This document shows, piece after piece, positions 45,035-55,532 of a stretch of DNA of 64,000 bases. Source of the stretch: Xiphydria camelus. Taxonomy: Eukaryota; Arthropoda; Insecta; Hymenoptera; Xiphydriidae. Under the pieces are notes generated by a model. The model worked only from the letters and a program-made list of their open reading frames with translations, made no database searches and had not been told where the DNA came from. Made by a program: the position numbers and the translations under genes. Where the stretch lies: positions 18,067,005 to 18,131,004 of the forward strand of contig OY783192.1 in the NCBI GenBank assembly GCA_963678675.1. The letters run 5' to 3'. The number at the start of each line of letters is the position of its first letter. Position 1 is the first letter of the stretch.

Positions 45035-48001
45035 GGGTAAGCGGTAGTTTTTTTTATTATTTAAGCTTAGAAACTTTTACAGTTTATTCCGCTATATAGT
45101 TATTTAAATAGGAAAATATAATTACTCATTTTTACACTATCTTAACTCGTATACATAGTTTATATCGGCTTTATCATTTTAGTCCTTATGATGCGTTTCT
45201 ATATATTCTGAGGTGACAATCGGCTACAAATTTATTTCGCGCCTTCAGGGCATCTGATTAGAGTTCCGATAAGAAATATTGGATTTGATATAGTTTAAAG
45301 TAACAACTGTCGCAAAGGGAGCGAACTAACAATTCTCTGTGGCAGTCGTAGAGGGAACAGTTCCAGAAGACATGGTTCAGGTCCTCGCACTCATAACCAC
45401 ATTTGCATGAGGCAGATTCAACCACTGTTATGCGCGCTAGCGAGTGAGCGAGATGATAATGATTGGAACGAGCTCTATTGATCAACACGATGGCGCGTTA
45501 CGCGAGAGCTTAAGCCCCTTATACAATGGCCTCCTACCACCCTTTTTCTTCGCCCATTCCTTTTACGAGCTCTGTGGTGCTGTTAAATGATCGTCTTTTA
45601 AACTGTTCTCTGAAGTCTGTAAATGGGAGGATCTAAGAAAGATTAGGCCCCATGGTGGTGGCCTCCCTAGCCAGATGGTCAGCCTCCTCATTGCCAGCAA
45701 TTCCCAAATGCGATGGCACCCAATAAAATTTCAAGGAAACTGAGGGGTTCCGGATGGTTTCGAACTTATTAATTTTTTCTTTAGAATCCAAAATATGTTT
45801 ATTTACTTTTATGTTGATGCTTGGGTACTGTAAACACTGAAGCGCACTAAGGGAGTCGCTAACAATGACGAAGCTTTTGTCAAAGTGAGATAAAACAATG
45901 TCCATGGCTCTCTTATGGTCCTCTGCATTAAATACGAAAGAGGAGGGACTGATACTTAGGGGTTGGGCTATTTCGAGGTCGGGACAATACCACGCGACGC
46001 CAACTGATATCCAATCCCTGTTCTTGCTACCATCGGTAAATATCTTTATACTATCGGGGAGATAGGATACGTAAGAGATATTGGGATTGGGCAGAACATT
46101 GTGAACAACGTTTTTACATTTTTCCCTGCCTCAGTATCAATAGGAATTGATACCATGACGGTTGAGTAGTCGTGTAAATACATAGGGTACTTATATTAAA
46201 CGAGTGTAGTAGGTTAAGGCAATCCTTCACCTCCCTGATACACTTAAAGATAAGTCGTCGTTTATGGTGAGGGGATGAAAGGTTAATAAACATTTGGTTT
46301 ATGTATGACGAAACCTGGAGTTCATTGTTAGATAGTATTTTAATAAGGCATGAGTTGCCCAAATATAAAGCTCGTTCCATGAGAGAGTACAAAGCTTGCT
46401 TTCAGCAAGAAGTATGTTCACTGGGGTTGATGCGCGATATCCAAGGCATAGTCTGATTGCGCTGTATTGGAAACGTTCGAGTTTTAATACTCGAATTTTT
46501 GTGGTGGGAAAGTAGACATAGATGGCATACTCGAGAATTGATCGGGCAAAAGTCTTGTAAAGGAGAATCAAGGTCTCTGGGTCAGATCCCCACCAGGTCC
46601 CTCTCAAAAATTTTACAATGCTTGAAGCCTTGAGAGCAGACTTTTGTACCTTGTCTAAGTGGGATTTAAAGGTTAATTTATGATCAATAAGAATTCCCAA
46701 GAACCGAGCGACCTAGGTAGACTGAATCCTAACCCCGTTTAAACAAATCGCAATGTCAACAGGGGGGTTCCTTCTCTTGTTTATATGAAGTAGCTCGGTT
46801 TTGGTAGGAGAAAGCTCCAAGTCAAGCCGCTGAAGATTGTTTTTTACCTTATTAACAGCTGCGGTGATGTTATTAAGTCCTTTGGGTAGTTTTTTAAAAC
46901 TGCAGAATAAAGATATATCGTCTGCAAATTGGTTAGCTGTCACCTCAGCTGGTATATCTTTGACTATATCGGACACGTAGATATTGTACAACAAAGGGGA
47001 TAACACCCCGCCTTGGGGAACCCCCTTGGAGACCCTGAGAGGTGTTGAGTTATAGGAGGAGATTACTGTACGTTCGAGGGTTAGGGATTTAATGAGGCTC
47101 ATCAAATTACTGGGTCAGCCAATCGAAGCTAATTTATGAGTCAGCGTTTGAATGTTAATATTATCAAACGCAGACTTAACGTCCAAAAATACTACCAGGG
47201 TTTCTTTATTCTTGGATAGGTTAAGGTCGGCATGTATCAGAAGATGGGTCAGATTGTCGTTACAGGATCGCCCCTTCCGAAAACAACTCTGAGACGGGGG
47301 GAGAATTTTCACCATTTTATTTTTCACCATTGTCTCGATTAATTTCGCCAGACAGGAGGAAAGAGCAATAGGGCGACCTCCAGAGCTGCCCCCCTTTGGT
47401 ATGAAATGTATGTACTCTACCGACCAGGAGGCTGAAAATCTCCCACTCGTGTACATTTCATTATAAATGTCCAATAATATTAATTTCCATTTGGGAGGTA
47501 GCTTCTGGAGAAGACCGTAATCGACTCCATCCGGACCTGGTGCCGACCCAGGAGAGCGAGAGTCCAACGCAGGGTTAAACTCCAAAAAACTAAATTGGGC
47601 TTCAAGGAATTCATTACGTGGGTATAAAGGAGTCTGGAAGGTACCTGATTGGACCCCAGCAGAGCTCTCTCTCTCTCTCTGATGGAGTATAAATATTCCT
47701 CAATTTTTTCCTCAACTTTTAAGTTCTCCGAGTTGTTAGCAAGACTGTTATTCACCCAGGCATTTTTGAAAACTTTACATTGGTTCTAAACAGTTTAGAT
47801 TATTTCTAATGTCAATTGTGCTTGCAAAGTCTGAAACATTCTCTCTTTTTTTGTTTGAAGGTTCTAAGCAGTAGTTATTGACACCTTATAAGCAGGCGAA
47901 ATTTTCAGTCATTGATACACCAGTATTTTTTTCTATCTAAAAGCATTTGTTATCGGATGGTGTCAATAACTGTCCAATGTCAACAACTGTACCGCTTACC
48001 C
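45035..48001. mobile_element. TA-flanked element enclosing a non-LTR retrotransposon
   Basis: GGGTAAGCGGTA at the left end and TACCGCTTACCC at the right end are exact complements with TA outside each (45033-45034, 48002-48003). The interior is mostly the reverse transcriptase relic; about 47790-48001 belongs to the outer element. The outer element type is not identified. Confidence 0.5.
45186..47790 (-). pseudogene. Non-LTR retrotransposon: reverse transcriptase plus RNase H
   Basis: Minus-strand ORF2-like relic. RT fingers: SPGSAPGPDGVDYGLLQKLP; then YIHFIPKGGSSGGRPIALSS, SCFRKGRSCNDN, VVFLDVKSAFDNI (catalytic Asp), GVPQGGVLSPLLYNIYVSDI, NQFADDISLFCSF (FADD catalytic box), LDLELSPTKTELLHI, MGILIDHKLTFKSHLDKVQK. 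RNase H: IFTDGSKNRDW, FNAEDHKRAM, IVSDSLSALQCLQ, WVPSHLGIAGNEEADHLARE. C-terminal Cys/His block: CKCGYECEDLNHVFWNC. The endonuclease domain is missing, so it is 5'-truncated; several frame changes are present. RT followed by RNase H points to the I superfamily, clade unresolved. A poly-T run near 45050 may mark the poly-A tail. Confidence 0.92.
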
Positions 48002-48259
48002 TATCCCTTCTTTATAACGAAAGTATGGTATTTTAATGTGTCGCGTATTGTCGTTTCTTTATTAAATTGATCTTTCAAAGACTCAGTAGTTACGAGAGTA
48101 TATCAAATATAAACGGGACTGATTTTTTTTATTACGAAGAAGTCCGTGGCCTTCAAGGAGTTAATTCGCAGATGACCGGTACCGTTATGGAGAGGGAAGA
48201 ACCGACCGCAATTCGCTCGAGTCCTTTTAGTATGAAAATAAACCACGAGCGAAACAGAA

Positions 48260-49055
48260 GTGCATATCTCCGTGGAGCAATGGATTATAATGAAGTTTTT
48301 GGCCAAGGAATGGGTGAATCCAACCGAAATTTTGCGGCGATTACAGGCACAGTTCGGGATAATACCCTGTCAAGAACCCGTGTATTTGCATGGAACAAAG
48401 AAGTTTCTGGAGGGCGTGAAAAGGTCGAGAACGAGAGCCACGCTCTCCGCCCAAGGACGAGTGTGACCAAAGCCAATATTAAGGCATTCCGAAATCTCAT
48501 AGCTTTCTCCACGATCGACGCACGATTAATGTGCAATATTATTGTGAATTATTGGATGCCGCGAAATTGTCATTTCGAAGGAAAAGAAAGAAGCAATCGT
48601 TCAGAAGTGTCATTGTTTTGCATGACAACACACGCATGGCACACACGCAGCCCACGCGTGCGTTACTTCTGTAAGCTGATTTTAAACGGAGTGGCGCATA
48701 TTGAAGAGCTGGGTCCAATATGCGCCACTCCGTTTGAAATCATGTCTTATAGAAGTAACGCACGCGTGGGCTGCACGTGTGCCGTGCGTGGGCTGCGCTT
48801 AATTTGCGGCGGGCCTAGGCTGGGAAATGCTAGAACATCTGCCATAGAGTCCCGACTTGTCCCCTTGTGACTTCCATCTTTTTAGATCCCTCAAAGAAGC
48901 GTTTGGAGGCCAACATTTCGACGATAACGACACCGTAGAAGCATTTGTGCTCCAATGGCTACAAGAACATCCGAAGAGTTTCTAGGACGATGGATTAAAA
49001 AAGCTCCCAATCCGATGGGAAAAATGTATTTCTATGACGGGAGACTATAGAAAAA
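48260..49055 (+). pseudogene. mariner transposase, deleted and interrupted
   Basis: HTH region: SVEQWIIMKFLAKEWVNPTE, ILRRLQAQFGIIP, then in the neighbouring frame SRTRVFAWNKEVSGGREKVE and SVTKANIKAFRNLIAFSTID, as in HTH_48-type mariner transposases. The first Asp region is deleted. After the gap: SVIVLHDNTRMAHTQ (second Asp), then past the hairpin GKC or WEMLEHLP, SPDLSPCDFHLF (third Asp), LKEAFGGQHFDDNDTVEAFV, LQWLQEHPKSF, then KCISMTGDYRKI. A 267-residue open frame (48067-48870) spans part of this but mixes frames, so it is not a gene. Confidence 0.85.
48637..48794. repeat. 158-bp hairpin inserted in the mariner transposase
   Basis: CACACGCAGCCCACGCGTGC and CACGCGTGGGCTGCACGTGT are near-perfect complements, with inner arms GGAGTGGCGCATATTGAA and complement. 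It splits the codons after HDNTRMAHTQ. Sequence resembling one arm (GTGCGTGGGCTGCGC) repeats just outside the right end. Confidence 0.75.
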
Positions 49056-49062
49056 TAATATA

Positions 49063-49933
49063 CAGGGTGACATTTCGAAAACTTGCCACCCCAATATCTC
49101 AGAAAGTTACAGAGATTTTCTAAAAAAAATACGGTTTCGGTAGTGGACGAGGGGGGGGGGGGGCAAAATGACATAATCTGAGACGAACCCCCTCCGACCC
49201 CCGTAGGGGTAGCCCCCTCAACTTTGTGATCTTAAATAGCAACCCCCAATGTGTGATACAGCATTGGAAAGCTCTTTAAAAATGCTTTACAACAACATCA
49301 AATTTTGGTACCTTTCGATGAGTAGTTTTCGCGCAAATCGAGAAAGAAATTGCTAGGAGTAAATTTTGTCAATTTATTTATTAAAGGTCAGTTACGTTAT
49401 AATACATTTTTGAAATGATTTTCATTGATTTTTCGAACTTTTTCAAATGTTCTTGAAATTTTGCGACATTCTTGCGTAATTTTCTATTTCAGTTGGTTAG
49501 TGCTTGCTGGTTGAGTTTGAAAAACAACAGATTTCAGATGTCCCCATAAGAAGAAATCGTAGGGAGTAAGATCACGTGATGGAAATCATTTCGAAAATTT
49601 ATTGTAACGTAATTGACCTTTAATAAATAGATTGACAAAAGTTACTTCTATCAGTTTTTTTCTCGATTTGCGCGAAAACTACTCATCGAAAGGTACCAAA
49701 ATTTGGTGTTGTTGTAAAGCATTTTTAAAGAGCTTTCCAACGTTGTATCATACATGGGGAGTTGCTATTTAAGCTTACAAAGTTGGGGGGGTTACCCCTA
49801 AGGGGGTTGGAGGGGGCGCGTCTCCGATTATGTCATTTTGGTTCCCCCTCTCCACTGCCGAAACCGTATTTCTTTTAGAAAATCTCTGTAACTCTGAGAT
49901 ATTGGAATGGCAAGTTTTCAAAATATCACCCTG
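49063..49933. mobile_element. TA-flanked CAGGGTG-type palindrome, copy 4
   Basis: Starts CAGGGTGACATTTCGAAAAC and ends TTTTCAAAATATCACCCTG; TA on both sides. Arms of about 370 bp with G- and C-runs near 49150 and 49790. Inserted just downstream of the mariner stop region. Confidence 0.85.
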
Positions 49934-50302
49934 TATGTTTCCACGTTTAATTAAATAAAGTTAGAATTTTTTACAAAATGAATCCCGTTTATATTTGACA
50001 CACCCTCGTATAATGTACTTTTCCTTGGGACTAAATAAAATAATTGTTTGACGCCTTCAAATTACCACCAATTCCATTACATAGTTTTTTTTTCGTGAAC
50101 TGTAGCATTGAAGTGCCACTCGGCGGAAATCTGAAAATCGTCTTCATTATCACGTTGGCTTACTTAAGTGCGCTACCCGAATCGTACGTAGCCAATGTGT
50201 TATGCAGCAAGCGTAAAATAAGCTTTCAAGTATTCTGTAACTAATTTGTGATATTCGGAGACAGCGACGGTATCATGATAGTATGGCCATACTTTTATAA
50301 TT

Positions 50303-50783
50303 TGACCCTTTCGTTTCGAGCGACGGATATATCCGTCATCCGCGCGACGACCTGTGTGTACGAGCGACGGATATACCCGGCATCCACACATATGATATGT
50401 ATACAAGTACTATCTGTAGTCAATGATAAATTCTTCGTTATCGGCAAAGCATTTTTTGTTGATTTTAATAACATATTAGATTAAACGTTTAATCGTAAAG
50501 TCTTGTAAATATGTAAATACCTAAAAATATGTCGACTCTATGATTGGTCTAATGTTTTTAAAATAACGAATATAATTTTGTATAAGTCTTTTCATATTAA
50601 AAACGTGAACTATACGTGTTATATTAGAGCAACGATTGTTTTAAGCACACACACACACACAAGTTGATATTTAAGAATTAGAAAACTTACATACAAAAAC
50701 CACGCGCACTGTGCATATTTCTGGCGCGTGCTTCCGTTCAGTAACGGCACTTCGGCGGACTGAACTGCCGAAGCGAAAGGGTT
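50303..50783. mobile_element. piggyBac-like MITE (tentative)
   Basis: CCCTTTCGTTTCGAGCGACG at the left and GCCGAAGCGAAAGGGTTAA at the right are inverted; the right end has TTAA, the left has TTGA. Inside, CGAGCGACGGATATA occurs twice and a (CA)n tract lies near 50647. Similar end wording to 57895-58290. Confidence 0.4.
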
Positions 50784-51472
50784 AATAAGGTCTTTTTCCT
50801 TGTAGTATATTACTAGAGTATAAATGATCATCTGATTGTTATTCGAGTGAGAAAACTACCCTGAATTTAAAATTATAAAGTTATGATTTTTAGTGAAGTC
50901 GCACTTGATTATAAGTTCATTCATGCTTAACTTATTCCTGAGATGCTTCAAATAAGATGATTGTTGATCTGCTATAAATGCGTGAGGTTTCAATCGCAAA
51001 AGATTATTATTATACAACATTGTTCAATAAATACATCGGTATCCTTCACTTCGATCATTAAGTTATTTCTATCTTATGGCTTATTGCCATGTTTGAAATT
51101 TTACTTTATCCTTGCAATTTTCTTCTAATATTGTTTATAAACGTTCTTTAATTGAATCAATACCAGGACATATGTTACGTTCTTCAAAATAGCATTCAAA
51201 AGTAGGGATACTATATCTTATTTGTGTTTTAAAATGCTCGGTATGATTGTATACTATAGAAAATTTTTTTGTTATTGTTCTTATATTAATTACATCCAGC
51301 ATTAGCTTTATGTTTTGATGATATACACAAACGCAGACTGTATGTGTGCTTCAGGATCCAAGTAAATCACAATATTTTTGTCTAAACTGAGCGAATTTAG
51401 AAAACCCGATTTTCAGACCTCCGTTTTGTAATTTGAACTTTTGATGTAATTCATAAATATTGTATACCCTTA
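50784..51472. other. No gene recognised
   Basis: AT-rich sequence without a repeat partner or recognisable coding frame. Confidence 0.45.
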
Positions 51473-52377
51473 GGGCCGATTCCACCAACTCTGATTAAAT
51501 GCTTGATTACCTAATCACGATTATATTTAATCGGCGTTCTAATCATGATTAACTGCACAATTCGTTCCACCATGAATTTTTAACCCCCGATTATCTAATC
51601 ATATACCCTCTTCGCAATAAGTTTTAGTTTTGTTGTAACGGTGATTCTGATTGGTTTATCAACGGAACTTGTAATGGAGTAGGAGGAAAACCTGACGTGA
51701 TCAACTGACGCGCTGCAAGCCGAGCTGAGTGAGCTGCCGAAATCTCCAACAGAATTTAAAAAGGAACCAGTTGCATAATACCGGAGAGCAAGCAGGAGTT
51801 ATACTCTGGGTGCAATAGCGTGGTTTCTGAAATGTGCACTCCCTTTATTCAGTAAAGATACAGAAAATTCTACGCGATTTTTAACGTAATATGATAATGT
51901 TGCGATATTTTAAAATAGATTATATATTATTTATAAGAAGTAATTTATCTTTCTGTAGCGTGTTGCAAATTATGTACAATTTCCAGAAGCAAAGCTTCAA
52001 CACTGTCTTTCGATAACCGAAAACGCGTAATGAAATCCAAATCATCCAAAGTTTGGAAATAATTAATTCGTTCCTTAATTAAATGTGGCCTTCTATCAAT
52101 TTCGATACCATTTTCATCATCAGATGATGATAAAATATCGTCGTAAAATAAATTCATGTCCGATATAGTATTGCACAGCAGTGAAACTTCGACTTTGAGG
52201 TTATGTTGATCCACGTTAATCACTGGTTAGGTTCCTAATCGGCCAAAAATGGCTGATTAAGTTCAACGGTGATTATCTCACTTTAATCATGGTTTAAAAA
52301 TTGGTGGAACGCAAGAGCATGATTAAATTAAGCTAATCGGGAATTAACAATTTAATCAGAGTTGGTGGTTTCGGCCC
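51473..52377 (-). mobile_element. PIF/Harbinger-like element with TTA duplication
   Basis: Starts GGGCCGATTCCACCAACTCT and ends AGAGTTGGTGGTTTCGGCCC; TTA on both sides (51470-51472, 52378-52380). Subterminal arrays of TAATC and GATTA motifs lie inside both ends. Carries a short transposase remnant on the minus strand. 905 bp, non-autonomous. Confidence 0.85.
51945..52223 (-). pseudogene. N-terminal fragment of a Harbinger transposase
   Basis: Reads MINVDQHNLKVEVSLLCNTI, an acidic stretch DDILSSSDDENG, then RRPHLIKERINYFQTLDDLD and FITRFRLSKDSVEALLLEIV. RxNxFxxxDDxDFxxRFRLSK is typical of the region before the DDE domain in PIF/Harbinger transposases, in line with the TTA duplication and TIRs. 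The catalytic part is missing. Initiation at this Met is plausible but unproven. Confidence 0.72.
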
Positions 52378-52547
52378 TTAGTCTTTTTTGGACATGAATA
52401 CGCAAACCATTTTCGGTTTTTATTGATACAAAGTCTTTCATGCCAGGCATTGTACAACTGTTACCGTCTCTCTTCTTCATATAAATTTTGTACAACAGTT
52501 ATTATATCAAAGGACAATGGTGTACCTTTTTGATGTGAAACATCTAA

Positions 52548-53201
52548 GGCTACGTCCACATTTGTGACATTTAACCGTGACATTCTCCGTAACCGTGTCA
52601 GTAAAGGTGGATCCACATTTGTGCGTGACATTGTGTCGAATAGGGCTGCGTGGCATCGTGATAGGACTTGTTACGCTAAATGTGGACGGTCTCGGTACTG
52701 ACACGCGTTACTGATATGGTCACGGAGAAATGTCACGATTAAATGTCACAAATGTGGACGCTGGTATGTCCACACGCACTGTACTGTCACGTACTGTAAT
52801 GACACGTGTCACGAGCCGATCCAACGAGAGTCGGTCTTTTCAAAGGATGTTCGCTATTATCAGCGTGACCAGGAGACGTCCACACTTTCATGTATGTCAC
52901 GCGACGAAGTACGCAAGTCGACACAGTGGCATTATTGCCACGGTCACGGGGTATCGGTGGATCCTGTCGGATCTTGTCTCGACGTTCACTCGCACTATCC
53001 TCTCCTCACTACGCACCCTCACCGCGTCACTCGCTCATTTGTATTCGTGCTGTGGCGACTTGACTTGTGCGATTGTACTTGTGCGTTGCTGACACGGTCA
53101 CGGAACCTTGTCACGATTAAATGTCAGAAATGTGGACCCACCTTTACTGACACGGTCACGGAGACATGTTACGGTTAAATGTCACAAATGTGGTGGCAGC
53201 C
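52548..53201. mobile_element. Harbinger-type MITE with TAA duplication
   Basis: Starts GGCTACGTCCACATTTGTGA and ends TCACAAATGTGGTGGCAGCC; TAA on both sides (52545-52547, 53202-53204). The motif TTAAATGTCACAAATGTGGA recurs in both orientations several times inside, making layered hairpins. Confidence 0.8.
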
Positions 53202-53204
53202 TAA

Positions 53205-53454
53205 TGCCGTGCTACGGCGGTGCGAACGGCTGTTAGCGAGCGACGTCGCTCTACTCCTGGCGTCGCAGGCATGGCAGCCGCAAAACTCGGGACGCATCGG
53301 CTCTCTCCGCCACGACTCGGCGGTCTCCTTTCCCCGAGTGCTAGCTTCACACTTACTACTATACACTAACTGTATCGGTGTACGAAGCAGTACGGAGCGT
53401 TCTCTATAGGGCTCGTGCATGCCCGAATGATGGCGCGGCAGTAGGCAATATGAG
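53205..53454. other. GC-rich patch of unknown origin
   Basis: About 250 bp much richer in GC than its surroundings, open in two frames on opposite strands but without recognisable domains. It could be an exon or promoter remnant of a host gene or an unlisted repeat. Confidence 0.35.
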
Positions 53455-53695
53455 CCGTTGAAAGCCAGAATGGTCTAAGTCACAGTTCATGTAAGCTGAG
53501 ATTATTTGACTGCAAGGTTAAGTACAATTTGAAAAATCTGTCTAGATGATACAAACAGATGTTTTAAATCGTAAATATCTGTTTTGTATCATCTAGACAG
53601 ATTTTTCAAATTGTACTTAACTTTGCAGTCAAATAATCTCAACTTACATGAAATATGACTTAGACCACTCTGGCTTTCAACGACTCGTATTCAGT
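53455..53695. repeat. 240-bp near-perfect palindrome
   Basis: GTTGAAAGCCAGAATGGTCT and AGACCACTCTGGCTTTCAAC are complements; the arms run inward through ACAATTTGAAAAATCTGTCT to a loop near 53567. No clear duplication. Confidence 0.8.
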
Positions 53696-53746
53696 GCTAC
53701 AGTGGATATCAACAGCATTAAATGCGTTACAAAGTGTACCTTTATA

Positions 53747-54106
53747 CAGGATATCCCGCGCAGAATCGACCAGTTGCAGGGACCTTGACATTTACCTTCG
53801 GCCAGGCTTGGTCGGTACTCGAGTCATTTATACCGGTAGAAGTCGAGTCGGTAGTTAGAATTGGTGTCAATTCGGGAGATCGAAGCGTCTAACCTCGAAA
53901 TCATGAATTTGTGAATAATGGTGAGTAATTTTCATTATTCACAAATTCACGATTTCGAGGTTAGACGCTTCGATCTCCCGAATTGACACCAATTCTAACT
54001 ACCGACTCGACTTCTACCGGTATAAATGACTCGAGTACCGACCAAGCACGGCCGAAGGTAAATTTCAAGGTTTCTGCAACTGTTCGATTCTGCGCGGGAC
54101 ATCCTG
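53747..54106. mobile_element. TA-flanked palindrome with CAGGATGTCCC ends (copy 5)
   Basis: Starts CAGGATATCCCGCGCAGAAT and ends ATTCTGCGCGGGACATCCTG; TA on both sides. The termini are close to the CAGGGTGTCCC type. The inner arms (GTCAATTCGGGAGATCGAAG) share sequence with repeat D, linking the two families. Confidence 0.85.
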
Positions 54107-54108
54107 TA

Positions 54109-54255
54109 CACCCAGCATCTCAGATGCTGCCGCTAGTAACTTTCTAAATGTCATTTTTAAACATACTAGCCAATGAACAATTACTTCTCATGCCCTCATT
54201 AGCTACGGTGGCGTTTATCCTCCCCCTGATTAATCATTGGTTAGTACGTTTTAAA
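54109..54255. mobile_element. Decayed copy of the CACCCGGGG MITE
   Basis: Starts CACCCAGCATCTCAGATGCT directly after the TA that borders copy 5, and continues with TTTTTAAACATACTAGCCAA and ATTGGTTAGTACGTTTTAAA as in 43009-43219. Its right part is displaced by the palindrome at 54256-54674. Confidence 0.6.
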
Positions 54256-54674
54256 AAACACAAAATGCGTCACGGGACGCCTGTTAGATGTGAAACATCG
54301 AAATTCTTCTTTGTAGGAAGTATGCGATAGGAAGGATGGACCACGCGTCCGTCGAAAGAACACGTGCGCCAGTGCGCATTTGTATTTATGACTGTGATAC
54401 TATTAAATGGTAAGAACCGTTGTGTCGAATTCCGTTTATTGCGAGACGGAACAGCGATCGATGGCAGAGTTAAGAGAGAGCTAAATGAGCTTTTTGAATT
54501 AGACACAACGGTTCGTACCGTTTAATAGTATCGCAGTCATAAATACAAATGCGCACTGGCGCACGTATTCTTTCGACGGACGCGTGGTCCATCCTTCCTA
54601 TCGCATACTTTCTACAAAGAAGAATTTCGATGTTTCATATCTACCAGGCGTCCCGTGACGCATTTTGTGTTTAA
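54256..54674. repeat. 419-bp palindrome
   Basis: AACACAAAATGCGTCACGGG and CCCGTGACGCATTTTGTGTT at the ends; the arms continue through GGACGCGTGGTCCATCCTTC to a loop near 54460. The loop region resembles part of repeat G. Inserted in the decayed MITE. Confidence 0.8.
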
Positions 54675-54975
54675 CTGCTGGCCACGTCAAAATTCCATGA
54701 TTAGCGAGTAGTTGTTTCGATTTTTTCGCCATATGGCAAGATGTATTCAGTTCTTTTGGTAATTTTTTGATACTCCATGACTTTGATGCCAAAGTAAGAA
54801 TCATGGTCTTTTCAGAATAATTCATAGATCGCGCACATTCATCTTTTATTTGCTGAGAAACTTCCATTGCCACTTCATGTTCTTTATCGTTATATAGCAA
54901 GTGCGCCTTCTTATATTGTGGTGGTGAGTCTAGATCAGTATAAATTTGTACTGAATCTTCATCGGATGGGGAACC
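54675..54975 (-). pseudogene. Coding-like island of about 100 residues, unknown family
   Basis: A minus-strand open stretch between two insertions reads GSPSDEDSVQIYTDLDSPPQ, YKKAHLLYNDKEHEVAMEVS, QQIKDECARSMNYSEKTMIL, TLASKSWSIKKLPKELNTSC, HMAKKSKQLLANHGILTWP. The TLASKSWSIKK...KQLLxNHGIL part resembles a helix-turn-helix-like segment in uncharacterised, transposon-linked arthropod proteins (from memory, not verified). Removing the two TAA-flanked MITEs upstream extends the frame by a few codons to a possible splice acceptor (TTTTAACAG on the minus strand). Either a relic exon or a transposon gene. Confidence 0.4.
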
Positions 54976-54978
54976 TAA

Positions 54979-55292
54979 GAGCCAACTCACACGGTGCGAC
55001 TTCACTGCGACAGCAGTGTGACAAAACTGTCGCACTCGGTCGGACTCGGTCGAGAGTACGTCGCACGCGGCAAATCAGCATGGAGACGCAGCGAAGCACT
55101 CACACGGTGCGACTTCCCTGCGACAGCAGTGCGACACGCACCTCGCGCTTGTCTGTATGACATCTACAGTGGCGGTGTCGTTGTGTTAGCTTGCCGCGCA
55201 TCTGCTCACGCGGTGGGACAAAACTGTCGCAGGAAAGTCGTCGATTATTGCGACAGCATGCGACAGTGAAGTCGCACCGTGTGAGTTGGCTC
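54979..55292. mobile_element. 314-bp Harbinger-type MITE, TAA duplication
   Basis: Starts GAGCCAACTCACACGGTGCG and ends CGCACCGTGTGAGTTGGCTC, exact complements; TAA at 54976-54978 and 55293-55295. Internal GCGACAGCAGTG motifs repeat in both orientations. TIR wording resembles 33591-34009. Confidence 0.88.
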
Positions 55293-55295
55293 TAA

Positions 55296-55532
55296 GACCC
55301 CTATTTCACCGAGCGACCACGATCGGCCGACTGTCGGGCGACCACGGTACGGCGGGGGGTGTAATACCTTCCATAGAGCTGTATACATTTAGTTGGCGGC
55401 GCGACTGGCTGGTCGGCCGACTAAGCGGACGCTAGGTAAGGTACCCACCATAGAGCTGTATATATTTAGTTGGCGGCGCGACTGATCGCGCGACTAGTCG
55501 GCCGATCGTGGTCGGCAAGTGAAATAGGGGCC
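55296..55532. mobile_element. 237-bp Harbinger-type MITE sharing the TAA of its neighbour
   Basis: Starts GACCCCTATTTCACCGAGCG and ends CAAGTGAAATAGGGGCC; TAA at 55293-55295 and 55533-55535. It contains two copies of CATAGAGCTGTATAYATTTA followed by GTTGGCGGCGCGACTG. Confidence 0.8.

Larger units (their letters stand above)
48093..50008 (+). mobile_element. mariner element (CGAGGGTGTGTCAAAT ends) with insertions
   Basis: The left TIR starts CGAGAGTATATCAAATATAA and the right TIR, read inwards, CGAGGGTGTGTCAAATATAA; both continue ACGGGA. TA lies on both sides (48091-48092, 50009-50010). It encloses a transposase relic, a 158-bp hairpin (48637-48794) and palindrome copy 4 (49063-49933). Without insertions it is shorter than 1.3 kb, so it also has an internal deletion. 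Confidence 0.88.

Noticed and set aside
48067..48870. 267-residue open frame as a host gene
   Set aside because: It begins in the mariner TIR region and reads through the transposase HTH in one frame, then through a hairpin insertion. The neighbouring frame holds other transposase motifs.
52730..53178. Open frames rich in Thr/Arg/Val
   Set aside because: They translate the repeated GTCACG/ACATTT motifs of a MITE.
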